Shown one piece after another: positions 15,286-21,808 of a DNA stretch of 21,808 nt (positions within the stretch are counted from its first letter, which is position 1; every line of letters begins with the position of its first letter). The notes under the pieces were generated by a model, which saw only the letters and a list, made by a program, of their open reading frames with translations, made no database searches and was not told the origin of the DNA. The stretch comes from Actinomycetes bacterium (GTDB taxonomy: Bacteria; Actinomycetota; Humimicrobiia; Humimicrobiales; Humimicrobiaceae). A program made the translations under genes and the position numbers. The DNA is taken from contig JAUWCR010000001.1 in assembly GCA_030609215.1 (NCBI GenBank), positions 1 to 21,808 on the forward strand, in the 5' to 3' direction.

Positions 15286-15897
15286 TTATTTAAAATGACC
15301 AAAACCTGGCCCGGCTGGACTAAGATATTGTACGCCATGTAAACCAGCACCAGCATCATTCTCAACTTGCTGAACTATGGCAAATGCTCCCCATATAACT
15401 GGTCCTATCTCTGTTCCATCTGCTGCAAACCAAACATCGCCTTCTACATATGCATCTGCAGGGGCAGCTACAATCTTTACAAAATAAGTCCATTTGTATT
15501 CATTCCCATCAGCATCTACATCTGTTCCGGATTGATGATTTGTAAGCCAGGCTCCAGAACCAATATATGAATCAAACCCATAATGTCTGTCTAATTTACC
15601 ATCTCCATCACAATCCTTATTTGAAAGCCATGCATCATTCCATTTCATTATAAGTTTAACATCTTCATACGGTCCACCGGCGATACGGTCGTAATCACAA
15701 TACCAACCATTAAACATGCGAGCCTGATAATTGTAACCCCATTTATCATAACCAGGAACAATAATACTTCCATCTGATGCTGTAATTGTGCCATCCTGGA
15801 TAGTAGCGCAATCTTCTTTATCAGGTTTTGCACCAATACTCAAGCTTAATGCCAGAGTTAATACAACAACCACAGCTATTATCAATATTTTTTTCAT
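15286..15897 (-). CDS. secreted protein with EF-hand-like loop, 203 aa, unknown function
   Basis: A clean Sec signal peptide (residues 1-23, ending SIGA) precedes an aromatic-rich extracellular domain: WGYNYQARMFNGWYCDYDR, KLIMKWNDAWLSNKDCDGDG, YIGSGAWLTNHQSG and EYKWTYFVKIVA. DCDGDGKLD (about 95-103) is a calcium-loop-like DxDxDGxxD motif as in dockerin and EF-hand proteins. I recall similar uncharacterised secreted proteins in diverse bacteria and archaea, but cannot name a family. ATG 15897 with GGAGGAGG 5 nt upstream is preferred over GTG 15903. An attenuator-like hairpin lies in the leader. Confidence 0.85.
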   Translation of the reverse strand: MKKILIIAVVVVLTLALSLSIGAKPDKEDCATIQDGTITASDGSIIVPGYDKWGYNYQARMFNGWYCDYDRIAGGPYEDVKLIMKWNDAWLSNKDCDGDGKLDRHYGFDSYIGSGAWLTNHQSGTDVDADGNEYKWTYFVKIVAAPADAYVEGDVWFAADGTEIGPVIWGAFAIVQQVENDAGAGLHGVQYLSPAGPGFGHFK

Positions 15898-15925
15898 CTT
15901 CACCTCCTCCTCTTTTACTTCTATT

Positions 15926-15956
15926 AAAAATAAAAAACCGCCTGTTTAGACGGTTT
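15926..15956 (-). terminator. rho-independent terminator in the 5' leader of the secreted-protein gene
   Basis: On the minus strand AAACCGTC and GGCGGTTT form an 8-bp stem (one G-U) with loop TAAACA, followed by TTTTTTATTTTT. It is only about 30 nt before the start at 15897 and in the same direction, so it either ends an upstream transcript or acts as an attenuator. No gene upstream on this strand ends here, which favours attenuation. Confidence 0.7.
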
Positions 15957-16339
15957 GCCGTATTGACTTCACTTTACCCAAGGCGTCCAAACATGAGTAT
16001 GCTTTAAAGCCATTTAATGCATTAAAAATCTATTTTATTTTTATAATATAGTCTAACAAATATCTTCTAAAAGTCAAATTTTAGATATTTTTATCCCTGA
16101 ATTGGATGTACCGAATCGATTTATTATTATATAATATAAAACCAGAAGGATAAGAATTGACCTGGCTGGATGCAACCAGGAAGCAAATCAATAATAAACA
16201 TACCATACAAAATTTATATTTTATTTGAATTTATAGGCAAAAAATCTATTAGCATCTTATAAAACAGCTTAGCAGGTAAACTAACTAATTTTAGATATTT
16301 TATAATACTAATACCTTGGGAAAAAAGGGGGTGGTATTC
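15957..16339. other. intergenic region between divergent genes, with leader and promoter candidates
   Basis: On the minus strand TTGACT (16077-16072) and TAGACT (16055-16050) are 16 bp apart and could drive the secreted-protein gene. The leader then holds a 14-codon frame MALKHTHVWTPWVK (16013-15969). On the plus strand TATAAT (16301-16306) could be the -10 for the aldo/keto reductase, with no good -35. GATATTTTTATCCCTGAATTG (16084-16104) recurs at 19771-19791 with one change. Confidence 0.4.
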
Positions 16340-17323
16340 TTGAAATACAGAGTACTGGGAAAAACCGGTTTTAAAGTGTCAGAAGTTTCTCTCGGCACCT
16401 GGCAGCTGGGTGGAAAATGGGGAGAAAAATTCAACTGGAATACTGCAGAGGCCATACTGAATGAAGCAGTAGAAAGTGGAATAAATTTTATAGATACTGC
16501 AGATGTCTATAATGACGGTTTGAGTGAAGAAGCCATTGGAAAGTTCCTAAAAAAAGTAAACAAGAAAATCTATGTTGCCACAAAAAGCGGCAGAAAACTA
16601 ATGCCCCATAATACCCGGGGATACAATAGAAAAAATATTACTGGTTTTATAGAAGACAGCTTAAAGAGGCTGGACATTGAAACAATTGACCTGCTCCAGC
16701 TGCATTGTCCTCCTACTGAAGTATATTTCAAGCCTGAAGTATTTGAGGTTTTGGATGATCTGAAAAAAGATGGAAAGATTCAACATTATGGTATAAGTGT
16801 TGAAAAAGTAGAAGAGGCATTAAAAGCAATCCAGTACCCTGGTCTTGCATCAGTACAGATTATATATAATATGTTCAGGCTAAAGCCCGCCAAAATATTT
16901 TTTGAAGAGGCCTATAAAAATAATGTTGGAATTATTGTCAGGGTTCCCCTCGCAAGCGGCCTCCTCAGTGGAAAGTTTAATAAAAATACTCTTTTCTCAG
17001 AAGGAGACCATAGAAATTTTAACAGAGACGGAAAATTCTTCGATAAGGGTGAAACTTTTTCAGGAGTCCCTTACGAGGTCGGGCTGGAAGCAGTCGAAGA
17101 GCTGAAGAAAGTATTTCCTCCAGAAGATCTGGCTAAGTATTCTCTCCGCTGGATTCTCATGGATAAAAATGTTAGTTGTGTAATTCCTGGAGCCAGCAAT
17201 ATAGATCAGGTAATATCAAATTCTGCTGCATCTGATATTCCGCCGTTTTCCAAAGTTCAGATGGATGCTGTAGAAAGAGTATATGAAAATTATATAAAGG
17301 ATCATGTCCGCCTTCTCTGGTGA
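16340..17323 (+). CDS. aldo/keto reductase, 327 aa
   Basis: NAD(P)H-dependent carbonyl reductase with a TIM-barrel fold. The catalytic tetrad is visible: Asp52 and Tyr57 (FIDTADVYNDG), Lys82 (YVATKSG) and His122 (LLQLHCPP). The cofactor side is shown by VRVPLASGLLSGKF and SCVIPGASNIDQV. The N-terminus MKYRVLGKTGFKVSEVSLGT is standard. The frame continues upstream to 16316, but the TTG at 16340, after GGGGGTGG, gives the conserved N-terminus. The substrate is unknown; the sequence resembles the YajO/Tas-like group. It is convergent with a second, distant aldo/keto reductase. Confidence 0.92.
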   Translation: MKYRVLGKTGFKVSEVSLGTWQLGGKWGEKFNWNTAEAILNEAVESGINFIDTADVYNDGLSEEAIGKFLKKVNKKIYVATKSGRKLMPHNTRGYNRKNITGFIEDSLKRLDIETIDLLQLHCPPTEVYFKPEVFEVLDDLKKDGKIQHYGISVEKVEEALKAIQYPGLASVQIIYNMFRLKPAKIFFEEAYKNNVGIIVRVPLASGLLSGKFNKNTLFSEGDHRNFNRDGKFFDKGETFSGVPYEVGLEAVEELKKVFPPEDLAKYSLRWILMDKNVSCVIPGASNIDQVISNSAASDIPPFSKVQMDAVERVYENYIKDHVRLLW

Positions 17324-17324
17324 A

Positions 17325-17383
17325 ACCAAAAAATGTATGTTGTCACCAAATTTTTAGAAAGGATTTGGGAAGCACTTTTTGGT
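17325..17383. terminator. nested hairpin between convergent aldo/keto reductase genes
   Basis: Outer arms ACCAAAAAATG (17325-17335) and CACTTTTTGGT (17373-17383) match at 10 of 11 positions. Inner arms CCAAAT (17346-17351) and ATTTGG (17363-17368) match fully. It begins two bases after the stop codon of the upstream gene. AT-rich and without a U-run, so terminator function is tentative. Confidence 0.45.
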
Positions 17384-17472
17384 ATGTGAAAAAAGAAAAT
17401 ATCCATATTTACAGAATATTATAAGCTGATGGCAAAGTTTGTATACAACTACGTGCCAATTTATTAGTAAAT

Positions 17473-18321
17473 TTAAAGCTCTTGCAGTATCGTATCAATA
17501 CTTTGGGATCTGTTCTTTAGGACATCCTTCTCCTCTGGTGATATAGTTTTAAAATTGTCAGCAATATCACATGCCAACCACAAAAGCTCTGCATGACCTG
17601 GTGAGACAGCAGATGTTACTGGCAAGGAAAGGGTAAAACGAAGTGCTAGAAATGCTTCTTCAAAACTGTTTATAGGAGCATACCAGCATTTACCCCAGTT
17701 TCTTTTTTCATCCTTTCCCCAGGCACCTTTTGCAAGTGCTTTAAGAGCAAGAATTCCAATTCCTTTTTCTTTTGCCTTTTTAAAAACCGCTGGCCCAAAG
17801 TCATCTTTAAACCATAAAGCCCAATTAAATGGAAAAAGAATACTTGTAAAATCATAAATATCCATTAGTGCAATCGCTGCTTCTTCTGAATGAGCTGTAA
17901 ATCCAAGATATTTTACAAACCCTTTTTCTTTTGCCTTGATAAAAAATTCAAAAGCACCACCTGGCCCCATGATTTGATCTACCTCATCTAAAGTCGTTAC
18001 TGAGTGCAATTGATAGAGATCAAAATAATCTGTCTTTAGTTTTTTTAGAGAATCGTTAAACTCTCTTTCTGCACCTTTTTTTGTCCTTTCAAGGGTTTTA
18101 CATGCAAGAAAGACCTTATCACGGTAAGGTTTCAGAGCAGGTCCAAGTGTTTCCTGAGCATTTCCATATTCTGGTGCGACATCAAAATAATTAATACCCC
18201 GGTCAATGGCTGTTGAAACATATCTTGAAGCACTCCTGGCAGTTTCATTCATTACAACAATTCCACCAAAACCGATTATAGACAATCTTTCCTTAGTTTT
18301 TCCCAGTATCCTCTTTTCCAT
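17473..18321 (-). CDS. aldo/keto reductase, 282 aa
   Basis: TIM-barrel oxidoreductase with the catalytic tetrad Asp47 and Tyr52 (YFDVAPEYGNA), Lys75 (LACKT) and His106 (YQLHS). The C-terminal part is short and lacks the extra ferredoxin-like CxxC domain found in some related anaerobe proteins. AAAGG lies upstream of the ATG start. It is not a close duplicate of the plus-strand reductase; identity appears confined to motifs. The gene stands alone between the convergent hairpin and an AT-rich gap (18322-18542) with no recognised feature. Substrate unknown. Confidence 0.92.
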   Translation of the reverse strand: MEKRILGKTKERLSIIGFGGIVVMNETARSASRYVSTAIDRGINYFDVAPEYGNAQETLGPALKPYRDKVFLACKTLERTKKGAEREFNDSLKKLKTDYFDLYQLHSVTTLDEVDQIMGPGGAFEFFIKAKEKGFVKYLGFTAHSEEAAIALMDIYDFTSILFPFNWALWFKDDFGPAVFKKAKEKGIGILALKALAKGAWGKDEKRNWGKCWYAPINSFEEAFLALRFTLSLPVTSAVSPGHAELLWLACDIADNFKTISPEEKDVLKNRSQSIDTILQEL

Positions 18322-18542
18322 AATTACCTTTCTTTCTTTTACCAGCTTACCATAAAAAAATGCTTATTATCTAAATATTATCATAATTTATATTATCTTT
18401 TATCAAGTTTTTTGATGTTTAGAATTTTTTTTAAATAAAACAGCACCATGACTTAGACTCAATACTTTCGCAATAAACCCATATTGGAAAAAAATAACTG
18501 ATTCTAAAAAGGTAGAAGAAAAAGCATAAAGAAAGATAAAGG

Positions 18543-18665
18543 TTAAGGCCTAAGCAGTCTCACCGTGGAGGACCCACCCCAACTCCCGGTGCAAAGCCTG
18601 TTGCCTGGACGGTGCGCATCCAGGCGAGCCCGCCCAAAGTCTCGATGCCACCACCCAGTCGGCAC
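18543..18665 (-). other. candidate DGR variable region (VR)
   Basis: The 39 codons from GTG CCG to the final AGG hold 16 A in 117 nt on the coding strand. Adenine loss with a sharp GC rise at the very 3' end of a coding frame is what adenine-specific mutagenesis from a template repeat leaves. The likely variable positions are the first two bases of codons around residues 288-316. No matching template repeat was found by eye. Confidence 0.5.
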
Positions 18666-19514
18666 AAGGTCACTTTTTACATGTTTTACATATTTTACAT
18701 ATTGACCAAGAAACCATACGGCATTGTTATCATGCCTGTCATTACTTACTTCATTGGTTGTTTCGAGGTGGGTAAGAAATTTTGTAATAAAATCTTCAAG
18801 TGTTTTTCCTATTTCTCCTTGATAAGCTTGCGCCTGTAATGTTCGTAAGTAATCACGAGGAGAAGAGCCTATTTCTAATTGTCTTCTGCCTCCCAATGTC
18901 TTTCCCCGGCCTTGCCCGGGCATAATGGGTAAACTTTCAACTAATCCCACAGACCAGCCTGGAACGGCACAAATACGTCCATTATTGACTACTTCTAATT
19001 TGGTCTGTCCCCGATGATTGCTTGAATATTCTTGAGGAAAATATACAAGCTTGTCTGTATCTAGTGCCTGTCTTAAGGTATCCCATATCCAGACATGTTT
19101 TTCGGTATTGACACGAACAGGTATTAAAGGATCAGAAGGAGAACATCTGGTTTGATAAATTTTTCCTTCTGCTGCGTGTTTAAGAATAGCTGCTTTCATT
19201 CGGTCAATAAAAAGGGGTGTTGGCATTGCCATGGGTGTTAATTCTAAACGATCAAACCCTTGTGGAACTTTTCTGCCTGCAAGCTCTCTATTATGAGCAA
19301 ATAGTTCTACAACCTGTTCATGGGTTGGTACAGGATATTCTCTTCCATCTATTCCAATCACCCCAATGCTTTCTGATTTCGGAAGAAGCGTGAGAATGCC
19401 GGTGCGGCTTAAGGCGGTAACGCAACGGGCATATTCCCTTTCAACAGGAAATAACTGTTTTGATTGAGGAGCTCCTTCCATGTGCGCTGATGCGTCTATA
19501 GATTGTTTTGCCAT
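18543..19514 (-). CDS. putative diversified protein with hypervariable-type C-terminus, 323 aa
   Basis: No enzyme motif is seen. The body (about 20-275) is a conserved-looking soluble domain (LFPVEREYARCVTALSRTG; YFPQEYSSNHRGQTKLEVV; RDYLRTLQAQAYQGEIGKT). I recall similar proteins in candidate-phyla genomes. The C-terminal 43 residues (SDLVPTGWWHRDFGRARLDA onward, then GSWGGSSTVRLLRP) look like the C-type-lectin/FGE-like variable tail of diversity-generating retroelement targets. Three 9-nt tandem units (TATGTAAAA type, protein VKYVKHVK) precede it. Base composition supports this: 43% GC in a body segment (19201-19260), 64% in 18541-18660. The gene is richer in GC than its neighbours, suggesting transfer. 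No RT gene was found nearby. Function unknown. Confidence 0.75.
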   Translation of the reverse strand: MAKQSIDASAHMEGAPQSKQLFPVEREYARCVTALSRTGILTLLPKSESIGVIGIDGREYPVPTHEQVVELFAHNRELAGRKVPQGFDRLELTPMAMPTPLFIDRMKAAILKHAAEGKIYQTRCSPSDPLIPVRVNTEKHVWIWDTLRQALDTDKLVYFPQEYSSNHRGQTKLEVVNNGRICAVPGWSVGLVESLPIMPGQGRGKTLGGRRQLEIGSSPRDYLRTLQAQAYQGEIGKTLEDFITKFLTHLETTNEVSNDRHDNNAVWFLGQYVKYVKHVKSDLVPTGWWHRDFGRARLDAHRPGNRLCTGSWGGSSTVRLLRP

Positions 19515-19795
19515 ACCCTATAATACCATTTTTTGGTTAGATTGTTCCACCAACCTAATATATTTAAAGATTAATATTAAGTGTTAGTTGTATCAATAAA
19601 TTTCGATTATAAACATACCGGAAATGACAAAAAGTTTATTGAATGACTATTTTAGTTAATTGTCCCAGGTAGTGAAATTTCGAACCAGATTTTAAAGGAA
19701 TTAGAGAAGTTTAGAAAACTTATCTATGGTGATGTATAAATTTAGAACCAAAATTATAAGGCCAAATGAGGATATTTTTATACCTGAATTGAGTT
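19515..19795. other. intergenic stretch with decayed coding fragments
   Basis: No intact gene. On the plus strand 19665-19739 reads SEISNQILKELEKFRKLIYG then DV and a stop. At 19771-19791 DIFIPEL is encoded. Fragments like both recur elsewhere in the window (21656-21681 and 16084-16104), so this looks like debris of a dispersed element or gene family. Confidence 0.4.
19671..19696 (+). repeat. degenerate dispersed repeat, EISNQIL copy A
   Basis: AGTGAAATTTCGAACCAGAT and the next six bases match 21656-21681 at 23 of 26 positions, and both read EISNQIL on the plus strand. Confidence 0.55.
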
Positions 19796-20020
19796 TTAGT
19801 AAGTTATTCTGTCAAGTAATTTTCTAATTAATGGGACTATTATTAAAGAAATTGGCAATGCTACTGCAAAACTTATGCCAAATGATTTTAACCAAATCAT
19901 AAAGAAATGTGGTACCCATCCCACATTTATAAGAGTTAAGACAAAAGACATTATAAGTGACATTATAATTGATACAAATAAACCAAATAATAATCCATAA
20001 TATTTTCTTTTAATTTTCAT
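19796..20020 (-). CDS. DUF2798-like small membrane protein, 74 aa
   Basis: Two transmembrane helices (about residues 9-31 and 45-66) joined by GWVPHFFMIWLKSFG, ending VPLIRKLLDRI. The layout and the GLLFGLFVS, VPHFF and VPLIRKLLDR elements match the DUF2798 family of small, uncharacterised bacterial membrane proteins. Length is typical. The ATG lacks a well-spaced ribosome binding site (AGGAG is about 25 nt away). It lies 187 bp after the caspase-like lipoprotein gene on the same strand, probably as a separate unit. A weak ACCAG/CTGGT hairpin lies between them. Confidence 0.8.
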   Translation of the reverse strand: MKIKRKYYGLLFGLFVSIIMSLIMSFVLTLINVGWVPHFFMIWLKSFGISFAVALPISLIIVPLIRKLLDRITY

Positions 20021-20206
20021 AACAGATTTTATCTTTTTGAAATCTCCTGCATTAAATAGTTGATTTATTATATATTAAAAATAGACAATAGGAAATTATT
20101 AGTCTAATCGATTATTGGCTGGCCATAGCAAACGAAGTTATAACCAGAATCTTACTGGTATATGATGGTTTGAATTTATATATAGAAACATATTTTATAC
20201 AGTCAG

Positions 20207-21523
20207 CTATTCATTAAAATATTCAAGCCTGTAATAAAAAATACTTAAATCCCGGGAATTAGTTCTCAATTTAAAGTCTGCATATCCATAACCTTCATAA
20301 TAAATATCCATAATATAAGGAGGCCTGTCTGTCTCAAAAATATAAAATTTATCATTCCAGGGTGAAGCAGTACTGTAAGAACTGCCTTCTCCATTACATA
20401 TATCTTCCAACTCTTCTATAGTTATTATCCCATCATTTGAATAAATTATAGATTCTAGTAAATCACCTTCCCATGCACGTACAGAGGATGCGGATAATAA
20501 AGAATATTCAATATTGTTGTTAGCCAATCTTTGCTCTAACTGTTCCTCAATAACATCATAGCAATGTCCACCTATTATTTTAAAATGAATTTTCTTATCT
20601 ATCATTTTTAATTTATCATATATATCTTGAGGATATATATATTCTTTGCCCAGCGATGAATAAATAACCAGACTGTTTACTGCATGAGTATTTATAAAAA
20701 AGTATATTAGATCATAATTACTCAGTATTTCTTCAAAGTAGTACAAAATTTCTTCTTTTGTTTTATCAATTTTTATAAAATCAGTATCTCCAGCCTCTCT
20801 AGCTTGATTTAATTCTTTAAAAACATATGACATTTGGTCATACATGGGATGGTTCAATATTTTATCATTATCCTCGTCTTCTAATGTCATTTTTAAAGGA
20901 TTCCCATTAGGATTTATATAATAGTAATCTTTGTAAGAAATAATAAAATAAGGAATATTAAATGTTTTTGCGATGTAGGCAGACAATGCCACATCCCAAT
21001 CAAGTAAGTTACTTTGTAATATAAGTGCAATTGAATTGTTATTTCTGGGATCCATGACATTATTTATATAATCATCTATAATTTCTTCCTTTTGGCCTCC
21101 TAAAATATTATAAAGTTTTATAAAGCTATCTAGAGATATTTTTTTATCTATTAGGATATCTAGATTATTATGTTTATAAAAGAAATCAGCAGCTTCTATG
21201 GCAATATCGTCATCAAGAATTGCACCTTTATATTCTTTATCCTCAATTGATTCCAATTCTTGCCTAAATTCTGGAGAATATAAGTTTTCTATTTCGTAAA
21301 GCTTTTTTTGAACCGGGTCTTGTAATTCTTCTGGTGGTTTTTCAATAATTTCTTTCTCATCTTTTTCAGCTGCTATTTCAGTCTCTTCATTTAGTTCTAT
21401 TTTTTCAAATGATTCAGAACTATTTTTAGTTTCAGACCCAATATCTGATTCCTCAAACAACGAACAGCCGTTAATCCAAATAAAAAAGATCATTATTGCA
21501 GTAATCGGAATTATACTCTTCAT
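20207..21523 (-). CDS. large lipoprotein with possible caspase-like (clan CD) core, 438 aa
   Basis: Signal sequence and lipobox WINGC (Cys20) are followed by an acidic, low-complexity linker (21-70) and a helical domain (71-200). Residues about 255-365 have alternating strands and helices with YDLIYFFINTHAVNSLVIYS (His280), IHFKIIGGHCYDVIEEQL (Cys321) and YSLLSASSVRAWEGD. A hydrophobic strand ending in His, then a hydrophobic strand ending in Cys about 40 residues later, then a strand ending in SAS, is the plan of clan CD peptidases (caspase, legumain, gingipain). The usual Gly after the His is Ala here. The assignment is an inference. GGGAA lies 7 nt before the ATG. Otherwise unrecognised. 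Confidence 0.75.
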   Translation of the reverse strand: MKSIIPITAIMIFFIWINGCSLFEESDIGSETKNSSESFEKIELNEETEIAAEKDEKEIIEKPPEELQDPVQKKLYEIENLYSPEFRQELESIEDKEYKGAILDDDIAIEAADFFYKHNNLDILIDKKISLDSFIKLYNILGGQKEEIIDDYINNVMDPRNNNSIALILQSNLLDWDVALSAYIAKTFNIPYFIISYKDYYYINPNGNPLKMTLEDEDNDKILNHPMYDQMSYVFKELNQAREAGDTDFIKIDKTKEEILYYFEEILSNYDLIYFFINTHAVNSLVIYSSLGKEYIYPQDIYDKLKMIDKKIHFKIIGGHCYDVIEEQLEQRLANNNIEYSLLSASSVRAWEGDLLESIIYSNDGIITIEELEDICNGEGSSYSTASPWNDKFYIFETDRPPYIMDIYYEGYGYADFKLRTNSRDLSIFYYRLEYFNE

Positions 21524-21655
21524 ATTAATTTCCCATTAAAGAATTCAATTATCTACCTATAATGTTTTAAAACCTTTTTGGTTTACCACTTTTTTAAATA
21601 TTAATTATAGGGAAGTTGGTCACTTTGCTTAGCGCACAAACTGGCTGCCCCAATG

Positions 21656-21681
21656 TGTGAAATTTCAAACCAAATTTTAAA
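21656..21681 (+). repeat. degenerate dispersed repeat, EISNQIL copy B
   Basis: Matches 19671-19696 at 23 of 26 positions. The plus frame reads CEISNQILNVLINLKRFFD and a stop. It lies in the gap between the lipoprotein gene and the partial gene at the window end. Confidence 0.55.
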
Positions 21682-21711
21682 TGTGTTAATAAATTTGAAG
21701 AGATTTTTTGA

Positions 21712-21808
21712 TTAATCAACTAGCATTTCTTTCAATATATTCTTAACTTTTATAATTTCTATTTCTCTTAAATAACCGGCTTTCTCTTTTAATCTTATTT
21801 TATCAGTT
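21712..21808 (-). CDS. C-terminal end of an unidentified protein (partial)
   Basis: The minus strand is open from the window edge to a TAA at 21712-21714, giving at least 31 residues: TDKIRLKEKAGYLREIEIIK then VKNILKEMLVD. It is charged and helical, typical of a cytoplasmic helical tail. Too short to name. The start and most of the gene lie beyond the window. Confidence 0.5.
   Translation of the reverse strand, partial: TDKIRLKEKAGYLREIEIIKVKNILKEMLVD

Noticed and set aside
15926..16040. GEMM-I c-di-GMP riboswitch
   Set aside because: GGCAAACC and GACGC words are present but in the reverse order, and the second hairpin with its tetraloop receptor is absent.
18660..18720. CRISPR-like repeats near the ttttacat units
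   Set aside because: Three adjacent 9-nt coding repeats without spacers, in frame within the gene.

Overview
The window reads as chromosome of an uncultured, AT-rich (roughly 30% GC) anaerobic-type bacterium. It has many lipoproteins with canonical lipoboxes, GGAGG-type ribosome binding sites, frequent TTG/GTG starts and a ribose/galactose-type sugar ABC operon. No rRNA, tRNA or core housekeeping gene is present, so phylum cannot be fixed. The style fits candidate lineages such as Atribacterota or low-GC Firmicutes relatives, but that is a low-confidence inference.

Layout. 1-500: a degraded IS200/IS605 transposase (minus). 537-2100: a minus-strand cluster of a small XRE-family regulator and two integral membrane proteins, behind a 41-bp imperfect palindrome. 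2362-3829: a GC-rich membrane-anchored YbjQ/UPF0145 protein convergent with a SagB-type nitroreductase lipoprotein. 3985-4397: two decayed genes (MFS transporter tail, metallo-beta-lactamase-fold tail). 4667-6521: a YibE/F family membrane protein and a lipoprotein sharing the same N-terminal lipid-anchor segment. 6733-7375: a vapBC toxin-antitoxin pair with a clear promoter.

7368-13440 (minus) is a sugar-use operon: URO-D-like pseudogene, sugar-binding lipoprotein, two-domain ATPase, permease, GH4 glycosidase and a truncated galactokinase. Its upstream region has two similar LacI-type half-palindromic sites. The whole block lies between two identical 117-bp direct repeats. One is the vapC 3' end; the other is a detached vapC tail that also supplies the stop codon of the following RDD gene. 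Broken genes at both ends and the duplicated vapC tail suggest the block was inserted or copied in, or that there is an assembly join.

13616-18321: RDD membrane protein, an exported tandem rhodanese, a secreted protein with an EF-hand-like loop and an attenuator-like leader, and two convergent aldo/keto reductases. 18543-19514: a higher-GC gene whose last ~120 bp jump to 64% GC with only 14% adenine on the coding strand, as in the variable region of a diversity-generating retroelement target. No reverse transcriptase or template repeat was recognised in the window. 19796-21808: a DUF2798-like two-TM protein, a large lipoprotein with a possible caspase-like (clan CD) His/Cys arrangement, and the tail of another minus-strand gene. 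Short degenerate repeats are scattered through the last 6 kb.
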